DNA from: Glandiceps talaboti
Taxonomy: Eukaryota; Hemichordata; Enteropneusta; Spengelidae
Assembly (NCBI RefSeq): GCF_964340395.1
Contig: NC_135555.1
Coordinates: forward strand, 4,359,501 to 4,423,500
DNA: 64,000 bases
Direction: 5' to 3'
Position 1 is the first letter of the stretch. The number at the start of each line of letters is the position of its first letter. This document shows positions 1 to 12,000 of this stretch, in pieces. The notes under the pieces were generated by a model. That model ran no database searches. It saw nothing but the letters and a program-made list of their open reading frames with translations, and had not been told where the DNA came from. A program made the position numbers and the translations under genes.

Positions 1-714
1 GTTACGTTGTATGTGTTGATGTTGCTGTTTAATTATACCTTTAGCTGTTTTTACACAGGTACTCGAATCAATCTGTATGATTTTTTAAAAAAAATATGTA
101 TAGTAAATAAGACCTTATTTACTATACATATTTTTTTTTAAATCATACAGATTGATTCGAGTACCTGTGTGTTTTTGTTTTGTTGGTGTTTTTTTTAGTT
201 TCATACATGCATTTACTAAATACTGACTCTTGTAGCTGACCTTCCCAAGTGCATAAAGTGGTGTGTTTTTCTAAATCTTGCCCTTGTCTACAGAATCACA
301 CTATATTAGGACAAGATCAATATTTCCATGCAGATAAGAAACATTATTCTTTTAGTTTATGTATTGTCTGTTTTTAAGGGGGGGGGGGGGTTTGAACCAC
401 TTTAGTTCTCATCTGACAAATGTTTTTTAGTAGAATTTAGTTATCCTACATTAACTATTAATCTCGCCCCTAACAATGTTAAATATCTATGACATATTTT
501 ACATTATTGAAATATTTATAGACAGTTTATATATTTCTATTTCAGTATACTAATAGTAATATGAAAGTGCCTCCTACCATGATTACATAGCCTGATATGT
601 GAACATACATGCGCTATCATACACAACTTTGCATTAGCAACCCATTCATTTTGCATATGAAATTTGAGCAGTATGTAGAAATAAGTAAAAATTGCTATTT
701 TGTTTATTTTTCAG
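1..714. other. TTC5 upstream/intronic sequence, no exon recognised
   Basis: This stretch precedes the first TTC5 exon I can identify, which starts after the acceptor at 712-714. The human protein has roughly 19 residues before the matching point, so one short first coding exon is missing. I found no convincing ATG plus splice donor for it here, so it probably lies outside the window. The stretch holds a large hairpin (53-170) and a poly-G run near 378-390. Confidence 0.5.
53..170. repeat. Large near-perfect palindrome (about 58-bp arms, 2-nt loop)
   Basis: The left arm runs 53-111 and the right arm 114-170, with outer ends acacaggtactcg and cgagtacctgtgt. Pairing is continuous except for a length difference inside the internal T/A run (8T+6A on one side, 9T+3A on the other). 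It would form a strong cruciform or RNA hairpin. A foldback transposon or a recent inverted duplication are both possible. No target-site duplication is obvious. Confidence 0.9.
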
Positions 715-2910
715 GAGGTTGTTGACAAATTATATGATTTTCGAGATCATTACTTTGAGAGAAATGATCTGTCAAGGGCAATTAACAAAACAGATGATGT
801 TTCCAAGGAAATGGAGAGAACACTATCAGTGCTGAATAATCTGCAAGGTAATCAATTAAAGCATATGCAAGAATTTGTATTTTTCCACAACTCTGAATGT
901 GATCTATTAATTGCAACTAAATTGGACCAAGTGTCTGTCTCAAGCTATGCTACAAATACCTACTAGCAATGTGTTTATCTATTTTTCAGTGTAATATTGG
1001 TGATAGGCAAAAGCTGGCTAATCTATTACACCTCAGACCTGAGATTACACATATTGCATTATACACACACCCAGACAGTAAACTAACAACTTCACTGAAA
1101 ACTGTGAACTCAGACCATGGCTGGTGTTCTATGTTATAATATCAATCCATGTGTGAATGTGTAGTGACAGTACGGTTTATTTTGATGATCAGTTTGTCTT
1201 TATAGTGATTAATGACTATAGACTTCATTTTAAACAGGAACTAGTCACAAATAGGTAGTTTTATTACAGCTTGTGACTGGAAAACTGGAATGGTTGAAAG
1301 AATTGTACTGTAACTCTTCACTTTTACTATAAATGCCAGACAAATTAAACACCGCATATGGAAAAAATATTTTTAAAATTGACAAATACAAAAAAATACA
1401 AAATTGACAAATATAAAAATGAGAAAATTAGTTTCTAAAAGTTAACTGTGTTTTTGTTGACCGCTGTTATTAATATTTAAATCATTTATAAGTTGTTTTC
1501 TTTTCCCACACAGAAAAAGTTCAAAATAAGGCAATTTACTTGATGCTACAAGGTAAAACTTTAAATATTTTACCCAAATATGATTCTGGGGCCTATGATG
1601 CTTTATCCCGGGCTGTAAAGTTAGACCCCAAACTTGTAGAAGCCTGGAATCAACTTGGTGAATGCTACTGGAAAAATAAAGACATTGATTCAGCCAAGAA
1701 CTGTTTTACAGGAGCACTTAATCATGTAAGTCAAGTAATCTTTTATTACTTACTTCTTTTCCCTATACCAGAAATGTAAAGCATGATATTACTTTTGTAG
1801 TTTGTTTCATTTGAATGATCATATACGACATCCCGTTGGCTGACAAACAACATGCTTGGACAATTTTATGGGGAAATTTCAAACCATATTATCAGCAGTT
1901 TGCAATTCTACTCACAAGCGAGGTACAAGAGATTGAACAGATTATATCATAAGTGCTGTGAACAAGCTATTACTTTGGTTGCTAACCTGGCCAATGTCCT
2001 CGGAGTTTTCCATGTTTTTGGGCTAGAGTATTATTAAGTCTGAGAATTCTATGATGATGTTTCATCTAATCTACAGTCCAGAAACAAAGTTTCATTGAGG
2101 AATTTGTCCATGGTGCTGAGACAGATTGGATCAGATCCTTCAGAGAAAATTAAATGTATTCAAGAGAGTGTGGACATTGCCAAAGAAGCTGTACAAATGG
2201 ATCTCAAAGATGGTACATCATGGTGTAAGTACTACCACTAATAACAATAAGTGTTTTTGTATATAATCCTTTTCACAGTCGATCAGTCACTTAGTCACTC
2301 ACTCACTCACTCACTCACTCACTCACTCACTCACTCACTCACTCACTCACTCACTCACTCACTCAGTCGGTCAGTTACTCACACAGTTGGTCAGTCACTC
2401 AGTCAGTCAGTCAGTCAGTCATGCTGTCATAATGCTGTTACATTGTAATGGAAAGTTCAGCAAAAAAGTTGTCATCTTGAAGATAGGGTTAAACCGTTAT
2501 ATGCTTCCCCATATTTTGTTTGTTTGTAAAAGTTGTTGGTGAAAAAATGTCCCTTTTAATAGTCTAATATAAAATATGATTTATTTCAATTACGTTTAGA
2601 TTACACCACAACTTTAAGATTGCTAAATGTTTTAATGCATTTATCTTTTTCTGCCAACAGTCATCCTTGGTAATGCATATTTATCACTGTTCTTTGCTTC
2701 TGGTCAGAGCCCACAAATCTTGATGCAGTGTTTGAAAGCATACACACAAGCTGTAAGTAACTCATCCTAAGTTCAGACTGTCCATCGTAGTACTGTATGG
2801 ATAGGAATTCATATGTACACTATTACAATCAGCTCCCCCAAGGTTATGGTGTGTGTCTGGTCTGTGTGTGTGTGTGTGTATCTGTCTGTCTATCTGTGTA
2901 TGTATGTGTA

Positions 2911-2941
<31 letters not shown>

Positions 2942-3233
2942 CTGTGTCTGTCTATCTGTGTATGTGTATGTGTGTCTGTGTCTGTCTTTCTGTCTGTCTG
3001 TCTGTATGTCTGTCTGTCAGTCTGTCGTCATCAGTGTGTGTGTGTGTAAATACATTCTTTTTGAATTCTTCAAATGACCCTAGTAATACAGATTTCAAAG
3101 ATTTGAACAGAATGACACTTTACTACAATTTTGGAGAGAAACCTAAGCAAAAGCCAGAAAAAAAACCAGGTTTATTTTACCTCGTAGTATATAAATCCAT
3201 TTGTTGGCATTGTTGTTGCTGCTGTTGTTGTTT

Positions 3234-3301
<68 letters not shown>

Positions 3302-6047
3302 GAAATAGTTCATATCTTGTTGTCTGTTGAACATAGTACTGTATGGTAACAGTCCTACCCCTGCCTATCTTACACCTATCTCATGCATATTGTACAACAC
3401 TTGCTCACGTAAAGGCAAATATCATTTACTTTATTTTCAGGAAAGAGACAGTGTTGCCAACTGTAATCCAGACTTACATTTCAACAGATCAATAGTAAGT
3501 ACTTTGTAAGCATGTAGCCTTCTCCACATCATTACATCTGTACTTGCTGACCATTCAAAATTGAAACGTGGCATTTTAGATGGATTCAAGCTGTTTGTTT
3601 AGATTACAAGGCTGTTATTAGTTCTCAATTGGCGAAGACCAGTGGGAACTACTATGTTGGGTCCCATCTGTCTGTGCATGCATGAGTCTGTTTTCACCTG
3701 TATCTCAAATATGCATGGTCCGATTTCAATCAAACCTAGCACAAATGTCAGATTATATAGTCAACATATGCAAGTCCCTTTGTTTTGCCACCTTTGCGAT
3801 AATGGCCGAATGATGGCTATATTTGTCACAAAAATTTAGATTCTTTGAGTTAGAAGCCTCGTTTGAATGTCTACATCCATATTATCTATAATGAGCTTTC
3901 TCATGAGACCTAGATCTTTGATTTTGACCTCTATGTTCAAGTTCAACTAACCAAAAGTGTCAAACATGTATACATACACATGATGATCTGACATGCATGT
4001 GCTGAATTCAAGAGTATAGTATTTAATATTGTGACATTTTGTCTATGTATTTAGAGTTGTTGAGACTGTCATTGGAAATGTTTATGCAGTAAAATGTGTT
4101 TTAAAATCATTCATACCTATATACACAAAAACGTCAGTTGGTTGGATTACTATGTCATATAATTTGAGGTATTCTCCAACTCCTATAGAGTATTAGGCTG
4201 TAAGATATGTCGTGTCATTCTGCCCTCACTGGTCTCCTCTCACCAGTTTGATACAGACGTGGGAGGGGTTGACCAATGTGTGAGGGTGCCCCGTCATGGC
4301 GTAACTTACAGACTAATAGTATCTATTCATTACCAATAATCCAAACTTTGCATCTCTACATCCACTAGGAATTTTCTATATTTATAACTATCATTGTTAT
4401 TTCTAGGCTTACAAGTACCAAGAAGAGTACCAGTTAGCACTGATAGGATTCACCAGAGCTTCGGCTTTAGATCCAACTTGGACGGAACCAAAAGATAAAC
4501 TCAAAGAATTGCTAGATTATTTAGCCAAGGTTACAGATCTTGTCAATCATAAGGTTGGTGAACTTTGTTTCTCCAAATACAGTGTGTACACATGTGTTGT
4601 GTCATGTCATATTGATAAATACCAGGATTTCCGTATGAGGCACCCCCTAGCAAGGGATAGAAGAACACCATGCTGTGGTGCATTACAAGTAATTACTGTG
4701 CATCATTGGCATGTCATATTGGCTTAATACTCAGAGAGCATATTGTATGTTGGACACCAATTATCATGCCTGTTGTTCTTGTGTCTGAACATAATCAAAG
4801 CTATAAGTCCCACTGTATGACATTTAGTTTTGAATGTCATACCATGGGATACTATATAAAAAATTGCATTCGACTTTTTGAGTTGGTAAAGACACAAACG
4901 GGAGTGTACCCATATCCATGTAGTGGGTGCTGTAAAAGACACAGCCAGGAGTGTACCAGTATCCATGCACTGGATGCAAATGCAGTCTATGGTAATAGCT
5001 GGATGGATTTGTCTGTCTATGCTGCAGTCCAAAAACAAGACATTATCAAATGTTGAATGTTATGCATGTATAACATATTTTCATCTTCATAATAGGGGAG
5101 ATTGAAATCCAAAAGACTACAAGGACTCATTAAATCACTGAGTGAGAAAGATTTAGGACCATATGGAGGAGGATCGTATACAAGTTCTAAAGGAGATACA
5201 GTCAAATTGAATTATATGATGCTGAATCAGCTAGCTATAGGTCTAAATACCCAAACTGTGGTGATGGGTAAGGTGGTCTGCAGTGTCACTATTGATGAAG
5301 CTATACCATTGTAAGTATAATATGACAAAATAGCTTGGTTGTCTCATGTTCTTAGTTTGGTTCATTTTTTAATTCTCTATATATCCATGGCTTGTTGTCT
5401 TCTGATTCTTTACTACAACTTGTATGGTAATCTGATTGATGCAAGTAGTCTTCTAGTTGAAGAGTAAGACCTAGTTCATTGCACACTGCTTACATTTTTC
5501 ATGTAATGTGCTGATATGATTGTGTTGTGAAAAATTGTTGTTTTTATCCCATTTTGAAAAGTGTGTGTAATAATCTGAATACCACAATATTATGTTTGAT
5601 GTATTTTCAGTACATTTGCCATGGTAGATACAGATGGTACTTGCTTTGCAGTGACTGTGTACAACATAGCACAAGGCTATGGTGTGATCATTGGTGATAC
5701 TGTGGCTATACCAGAACCTTTTGCACAGCTGAACCAAGTAGAGCATGGTGGAAAGGTGAGAGTACAAAATATTTCGTCTGATGCTGAAACAATATACTAC
5801 TCTCTTTACTCATTGAAATTGATATGTCTTAACAATCAATGAAAGTTGTTATTCCAGAAGGATGGGATGTACTCGTTTAACAAGTAAATGATTAAGTTAA
5901 ACGAAAATACTTTCATTTAGGTGGGAGGATGCGATATTTTGATTTCAGTGGTAGATTTCCTCAGTTTCCTCCTGTGTCTTCAACACTAGGTCGCTGCTCT
6001 TGTAGTGACCTTTCAACAAATTTCCAAATTTATTTGGACGAATAAAG

Positions 6048-6078
<31 letters not shown>

Positions 6079-6561
6079 GATTTCAGAGAACTAAATTTTT
6101 TAATGAGGTAACTATTACACATCTCCTCACATCCATCTGCACTTTATACAAAACAATGTAAAAACAAATTTTCTGTTATTGCTTTACACTCGATTTTGTG
6201 TTCTACATGGAAGTAATCCATGATTTCCTAGTCAGTCAATATTCAAGAAAATGCTGATTAAATTTCCTGAAAATAATTCTGAAACATCCAATATTCCCCT
6301 TGCACTGAAAGTCTTCCTGTAGGCTCTTGACATGAAGTAATATATCAGCTAATATAAATTGTGAAAGATTTCACACTCTCAGAACTTTGATATATTTTGA
6401 CCCTGTATATCTACATTTATTTTTTTGTCTTCAAATTTCAGACTTTCAAGTTTTACAGCCTGAGGGTAGAAACACCAATGGTTATGGTTGTAAATGGAAA
6501 GAAGCTTGGTATTGACAAACAAGCGCCCTCATTGTTGACTGTCAGTGCTAAGAGTGAATAA
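715..6561 (+). CDS. TTC5: TTC5 (tetratricopeptide repeat protein 5 / STRAP), 5' incomplete
   Basis: Nine exons give a continuous frame of 421 residues plus stop: 715-847, 1514-1725, 2077-2224, 2661-2752, 3441-3494, 4407-4553, 5096-5310, 5611-5755, 6442-6561. All introns are GT-AG and all phases agree. The translation follows human TTC5 (440 aa) nearly end to end: [14 protein letters not shown] (TPR), [22 protein letters not shown], and the C-terminal OB-fold with [13 protein letters not shown] and VAIPEP. TTC5 is a p300/JMY cofactor in stress responses and also binds tubulin nascent chains on ribosomes to trigger tubulin mRNA autoregulation. The N-terminal TPR half and the C-terminal OB domain are both present. 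Only the first coding exon (about 19 aa) is missing. Introns carry several microsatellites and a MITE. The stop is taa at 6559-6561. Confidence 0.95.
2294..2364. repeat. (ACTC)n microsatellite in TTC5 intron
   Basis: About 17 near-perfect ACTC/CTCA tetramers, followed by degenerate CAGT repeats to about 2420. It lies between exons 2077-2224 and 2661-2752. The long frame across it (poly-SLTH) is a repeat artefact. Confidence 0.95.
2860..3048. repeat. Compound (TG)n/(TCTG)n/(TATG)n microsatellite
   Basis: A TTC5 intron tract alternating TG runs with TCTG and TATG blocks, open in several frames because it has no stops. No coding signal. Confidence 0.95.
3210..3301. repeat. (TTG)n microsatellite
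   Basis: About 30 TTG units with a few interruptions near the 5' end (ctgctg, ttttt), inside a TTC5 intron. Poly-Cys and poly-Asn frames over it are artefacts. Confidence 0.95.
4192..4317. mobile_element. MITE-like element with about 36-bp imperfect terminal inverted repeats
   Basis: The left end attaggctgtaagatatgtc mirrors the right end (gacat-like, then cttacagactaat). Inverted similarity extends inward through gccctcac on the left and gtgagggt on the right. The element is non-coding and sits in the TTC5 intron before exon 4407-4553. Related ends, containing the core atcttacagtct preceded by gacac(g)gc/ac, occur near 17485-17510 and 46990-47015. That marks a dispersed family. The transposase superfamily cannot be told from this. 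Confidence 0.75.
4649..4726. repeat. Dispersed repeat copy, family shared with 13952-14029
   Basis: About 78 bp beginning agcaagggatag and ending ggcatgtcatattggctta. It matches the WRNIP1 intron segment 13952-14029 along its length in the same orientation, with roughly three-quarters identity by eye. This is a diverged interspersed repeat of unknown class. Confidence 0.7.
6010..6078 (+). mobile_element. Retroposon-like tail ending in (ATT)n
   Basis: An AT-rich end (tttggacgaataaagatt) followed by about nine ATT units, the usual 3' end of certain LINE/SINE retroposons. No coding part is seen, so only a truncated tail is supported. Confidence 0.5.
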
Positions 6562-9004
6562 ATAACAGAGCAGGATGACAACCATTGCGCCAGCAACTTT
6601 GCATATATTTTGTAATGTAATGTGATTATGCCAGTTTTAGTGATGAAATGTGATAAATATTGTGTTCTGATGATAAAAAGTCTTATTTAAAATGGATATT
6701 ATAATTTGTAAACATGAGAAAGTGAAAATTCTGTTCTGAAATTTGAGTGTATTATGTTGACAAACAAGAGTTGCAATCTTCATAGCGTTATATTGTCAGT
6801 ACTGGTAATAGCATTGCAGATCAAAGATACAGTCTGTAACTGGATACTTTTATGTTAGGAGCTTCTCGTTATTTTTTAACATTTTCATTTTAAGCAACTG
6901 GAAGAGCTAGTGCTTATCTGGATTCAAACCTGATCTGCAAGTTATTTAACGACATAATTTATTGACAATACATGAAATAGAGTGATCCTGAGCAGAGAGA
7001 GACAGTAACGCTGAATAATTAAATCATTATGTTATAAAAGTTCATAAGGCCAAATAAAAAAAGTTGTTTGGTTCCGGTTACCTGACCCCACCTAGTTTTT
7101 CACGTCAACCCTAAATTTTCATTTTATGTATTCAAGAAAAATAATAATAAAATCGCGAAAGTCGCAAAGTCTCGCTAGAAATAGAGGGTGAAGAAACTGA
7201 CATCAACTTAAAAAGACAATATAAAACTATTCTTCCAATCTGTAATGGTTGTACATCTGATAGGAAGAAATAAACAACACAGACACCATTTGGAAAACAA
7301 TGGAAAACCTGAACTAGACACTCACACATGAAAAAAAATATACAATAAAATAAAATAAAAAATCTACCTGCCCGACCTATTTTAGAATTTAATGTAATCT
7401 GAACCACACAATTTATTTTTTTATGCCTAATAGATGTATCTAATTGTCACATTTGTTTCTAATGTAACATTCCACAGTAACTATGTTTTATTGATCCTTT
7501 AGTCATCTCGTCTCTTTGTATGTGTTGGTTGAGTATCCATTGATCATGATTTTCATGAAAAGAAATCCTAAGTATAGTCCCTGACTTCCTCCTCCCTTCA
7601 GGAAAGTATCAATGTTAATTTGCTTCTCCATAAATGTTATATGTATCATTGTTTTTGTGAAGAGCGGTAAGTCAGTAAAATATACCTGGGTTACTAAAGT
7701 TATCAGTGGTACACTGTATAGGGAAAGTATGCCAACTTTATCTGGTGACTTGACCTATGACCGTTATCTGAGCTCACGTGTCTGTAAAGTCATATGTACT
7801 GAATAGTGGGGCAATCTGTTGACAAAAACTGAAGTGTGCATTCAAAAATAATTAATAATTTTCAAGTTTATGTTTGGAACAAAAGTTTAATTTGATGCTA
7901 ACTTTAGCTGATTTCCTCTTTTCTGTTATTATGGTTCCAACTCAACCTTACCAAACACACTGATTTTGTGAACACTATTTTTGCCATGAGAGTTCCAGTT
8001 ACAGACTGTTCCTTTAATAGTAGAGCTCAAAGAAACAATACACCATATGATATGTCACACATGTGAAGATAAAGAATACATAAATTTTAAACAAAGGGGT
8101 GTTTATTTATACAATTTGAAAACTGTAGTTTGTTTCTGGTGTTTGCAGATATCAATTGTCACTGTCAATTTTACATATTTCATATTGTTATTATATTTTG
8201 AACACTTATGTAAGTGATATTCCATATACTGTGGAAGACATTGCCAAGCCAAGATATAAAGAATCTGTGTGTTTTGTATTATTTTATAAAAAATATAAAT
8301 TGTCTTGAACTTTCATTCTTGGAAACACAATCTTAGTATGTATTTATTGAAAAATGGTTTGGAAACCAACATAAATTTGTCTCTTTTTTTTACCAGATGT
8401 GCGCAAGTGCCTTACATATCACCTTAATATTATCATGCTCTGTTTTTGCACCATTTTTATATACTAGTTGGCTAAGAAAACTACCGTCATGGAAACATGC
8501 ATATATTTCATCGTTTGTGAAACATATCTGAGGGGAATATTAAAAGTACAATCTTTCCTACTCTGGTAGGAATAAACCTTTGAAGCAGAAATCTTGAGAA
8601 GTGCAACTTTTACTACTAAAAGAAATAAATTGGTCAACTTACAAAAAGTGATTGTGCTGTTTTTGATATTTCTCGGAAGTAATTGTAGGTGATGTAAAAT
8701 CCTGAAATGACTCCAGAACCCATAGTTTATTAAAGTGCCTATATTTCCTGGACTTCCGAAGTATTGTTTTATTTATCAGAGTAACTAGTACCACCCCGGT
8801 GTCAGGAGCCCGCCCTCACTCGCAGCATGTATTATTGCTTCACGTCGTCATGTAAAAACTACAGTCGAAAATCAGGAAATGACCCCGACTGACCTCTTGA
8901 CCAGGGTGACCCCGCCCACTTTTGCCGCGAAAAATAAAGCCGCCAGCTGATACTGTGATAGCGACACGATAGCTTATGACAGGCTAGGCGTGAATCTCAC
9001 AAAA
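6562..9004. other. TTC5 3' UTR and TTC5-WRNIP1 intergenic region
   Basis: AT-rich sequence with no frame I can support. AATAAA at 7053-7058 is a possible TTC5 polyadenylation signal about 490 bp after the stop, with further weak candidates downstream. The last 200 bp become GC-richer and CpG-containing (cccgccctcactcgcagc, cgtcgtcatg, ccgcgaaaaataaagccgcc) just upstream of the WRNIP1 start. They probably contain its promoter and 5' UTR. Confidence 0.6.
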
Positions 9005-12000
9005 ATGGCTGAACGAAAGAGACAGAAAGTTGAATGTCCCGTCTGTGGTCAAGAGTATGTTACATCAGTTATAAATTCACACGTTGAACAGTGTTTAGAG
9101 AACTCTGAAAGGACTCAAAAAGAAGAAGAAGGAGCTCCTGACCAATCTTCCGTTGTGACCGATCGTGAACGTGCACCAAAACGACTCAAAACAGACGTGA
9201 CACAAAGTCAATCAAAACCAGAGAGAGCGAAGACATCCTCATCCAATTCAGCAGTAAAATTTGGATCAAGCCCATCCGCAGGTAAGAAGACCACCGCATG
9301 GGGATCGCTGGCCAGTCCCAAAAATAAAGCGACGATGCGCACTGACGAAGCAGCAGCAACATCAAAAGTGTCACACCACGGAAGTGGACACCGTACTCAT
9401 CCCTTTTTCGGCAGTAACCGAGGTGCTGTTACTGTTTCTAAAGAAAATGAAACTTCAAACACCATTTCATCACCAAATCTCCAAAATCGTGATGGAAGAG
9501 TATCATTTGCTCCCCTGGCTGAACGAATGAGACCATCGTCGTTGAAGGAATATATTGGCCAAGAAAAAGCAGTAGGGATAAATACAATGTTGAGAACACT
9601 GTTGCTGGCGAATGAAGTGCCGTCGATGATATTATGGGGTCCACCGGGTTGTGGCAAGGTAAGGAAGTAAAAAAATATATAGACAATGCAAGATACTTAT
9701 AAGCAAAAAAAAAAAAAAAAAACAATCCATTTTTTTAAAAATTATTTATGGATTATTTATATTGTACCTAGCAGCCTACTGGCTGAATTGCGACAATATT
9801 ACAATTGCAGATTATTTTAAAATGAATTTATACATTAAAATATTAATAAAACCTTGGAGTAATTATACTGATTATATCAGTATAATTACTCCAAGATAAA
9901 ACTAACTAGTGTAACACACACAGTACAATTTAAAGTGGCCATATGGATGAAAATTGGGTATTTATTTTGGATTTTTATTTGATAAAACAGCTTCACTATG
10001 TTTTTCTACTTGAAAAAATAATGTGAAAAGACATATACCAAGTCCATGTTCACAACTCAGTAAACTGCAAAACATCAAACAATGTGTAAAATGTTTGTTA
10101 TTGTACGTACAATAACAAAACTTTTTACGCTTTTTGCACCTTTTCTCCACATATTTTTTTATAGACAACCCTTGCAAGGATCATTGCTAGCAATGCCAAA
10201 CAGAAGAGTAACAATGTGATCCGATTTGTTCAACTGTCTGCTACCACTAGTAATATTGCAGAGATCAAAGAGACCATCAAAGTGGCCAAGAATGAACAAA
10301 CTATGTTCAAACGGAAAACTATACTTTTCATTGATGAAATACATCGATTTAACAAGTTACAACAGGTGAAGTAAATATTGACTTGCTGGGTTTAATGAAA
10401 TGTTATCTTCATAGGGGTTCATTTATAGCCGTCAACCAGCTACTTTTCAGCTGTTTAGACCAATAACAGACTCAGTTGGTTTAAATTAAGACTTTTTTGA
10501 TAGTTATTTTCTTGAATTCTGTATAGAACTTTCCAAGCAATATTCAAAATACTAAACTATGATTTGACCCAGGCACATAACTGTTCTGGCCTTCTACAGT
10601 GTGCTTCCATAACTCTTTGTGAAACAAACTATTTTTGTATATAGGATCAGATCTATGAGAGAACTAACAAGTGACTATTTTTTGATAAGTTTTTGGCAAA
10701 AAATATCTCAATGTCATGTAGTAATTGTTATGCTACCCATTTATTCCAGGATACCTTCCTACCTCATGTTGAGAGTGGAACAATTACGTTGATAGGAGCA
10801 ACTACAGAGAATCCATCCTTCCAAGTCAACGGTGCACTGCTCAGTAGATGTAGAGTTGTTGTCTTGGAGAAACTATCAGTGGAAAGTGTAGAGGGAATTC
10901 TTGAGAGAGCAGTCCAAAATCTAAAGGGAGAGATACTAAATGAAGGAGAAAGGCCTACCAATGATTGTATTGATCCAGAAAATAGGTTAGTATGTTGAGA
11001 GCAAAGTGAAGAACAGTAAATGTACTGTGTGAAGTAAGTTAAGGGGTTCAACTACACTCTTTCCCCCCCCCCCCCCACCTAAGGGAAAACGTAACCCATA
11101 TAACTCCCTAGCTTGACAACGAGTCTAATAATCTAGTCACTGTTGTCATGTTGAGTTGACATTTTTCTGCCATGGTGGATGTAGGCACTAAGGAAGATGA
11201 ATTCAGTGTTAATGATATAGAAATGTAATGACATGTATATTATTTCATTCATACATTTATCATCATAGTCTGCTTCTTTATTTTGTAACTTTCCTTTCAA
11301 GGTCAGAGTTTTACATTGAGAAGTATGCAGTCACCACACTGGCACACCTTTGTGATGGAGATGCTAGGTCTGCTCTCAACAGCTTACAGATTGCTATCCA
11401 ATCGCAACAAGCCTCTCACAGAAGGTCCAAGGAGAAAGATGAACAGTGTAAAAACAATTCTGATTTGGCAGAAAATAGTGACTCCACTGATGAAACTGAT
11501 GGTGGTTCTCAGGTCATTATTGAAGTTGATCATATAAAAGAAGGACTGCAAAGGTCATACATACTCTATGACAGAGCAGGTAAGAGGTCAAAGGTCAGAT
11601 AGAGTTGCTAGCTCATATTACAAAACAAGATAGGTAAGGTCAAAGGATACAGAGGCTGTTTGTTAGGATTGACGTTCACAAAGATTTTCACACAAAGTTA
11701 TTGACTGGTCAGAATTGGTTAGTTTGAATATATATTGGTAAACCAAATTTTCATGTTTTATTTCCTTAATTCTTAAATCAGACTTATTGCTTAGAAATCA
11801 AGTATCCAGGCTTTTCAGTCTTTATTTGAGAAATTTTTCTTGACAAAGCTGAAAATGACTAACAAACTCAACATTTGAAGAAAAAATCTCCCACTGGACT
11901 GGTGCCAATCTAATAATGGCTCTCTAAAAGGCATAAAGCTATGATTATGGCTGATTTTAATAATGTGATTCTTTATGTCCTGTAGAAATGCAGGCATTAG

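Noticed and set aside
2797-3303. Long Cys/Val-rich open frame across TG and TTG repeats
   Set aside because: Open only because the microsatellites lack stop codons; it lies in a TTC5 intron.
3620-4080. Possible exon or retroelement fragment in TTC5 intron 5
   Set aside because: Phrases such as gtccgatttcaatcaaacct look like a dispersed repeat, but I see no second copy here and no coding frame.
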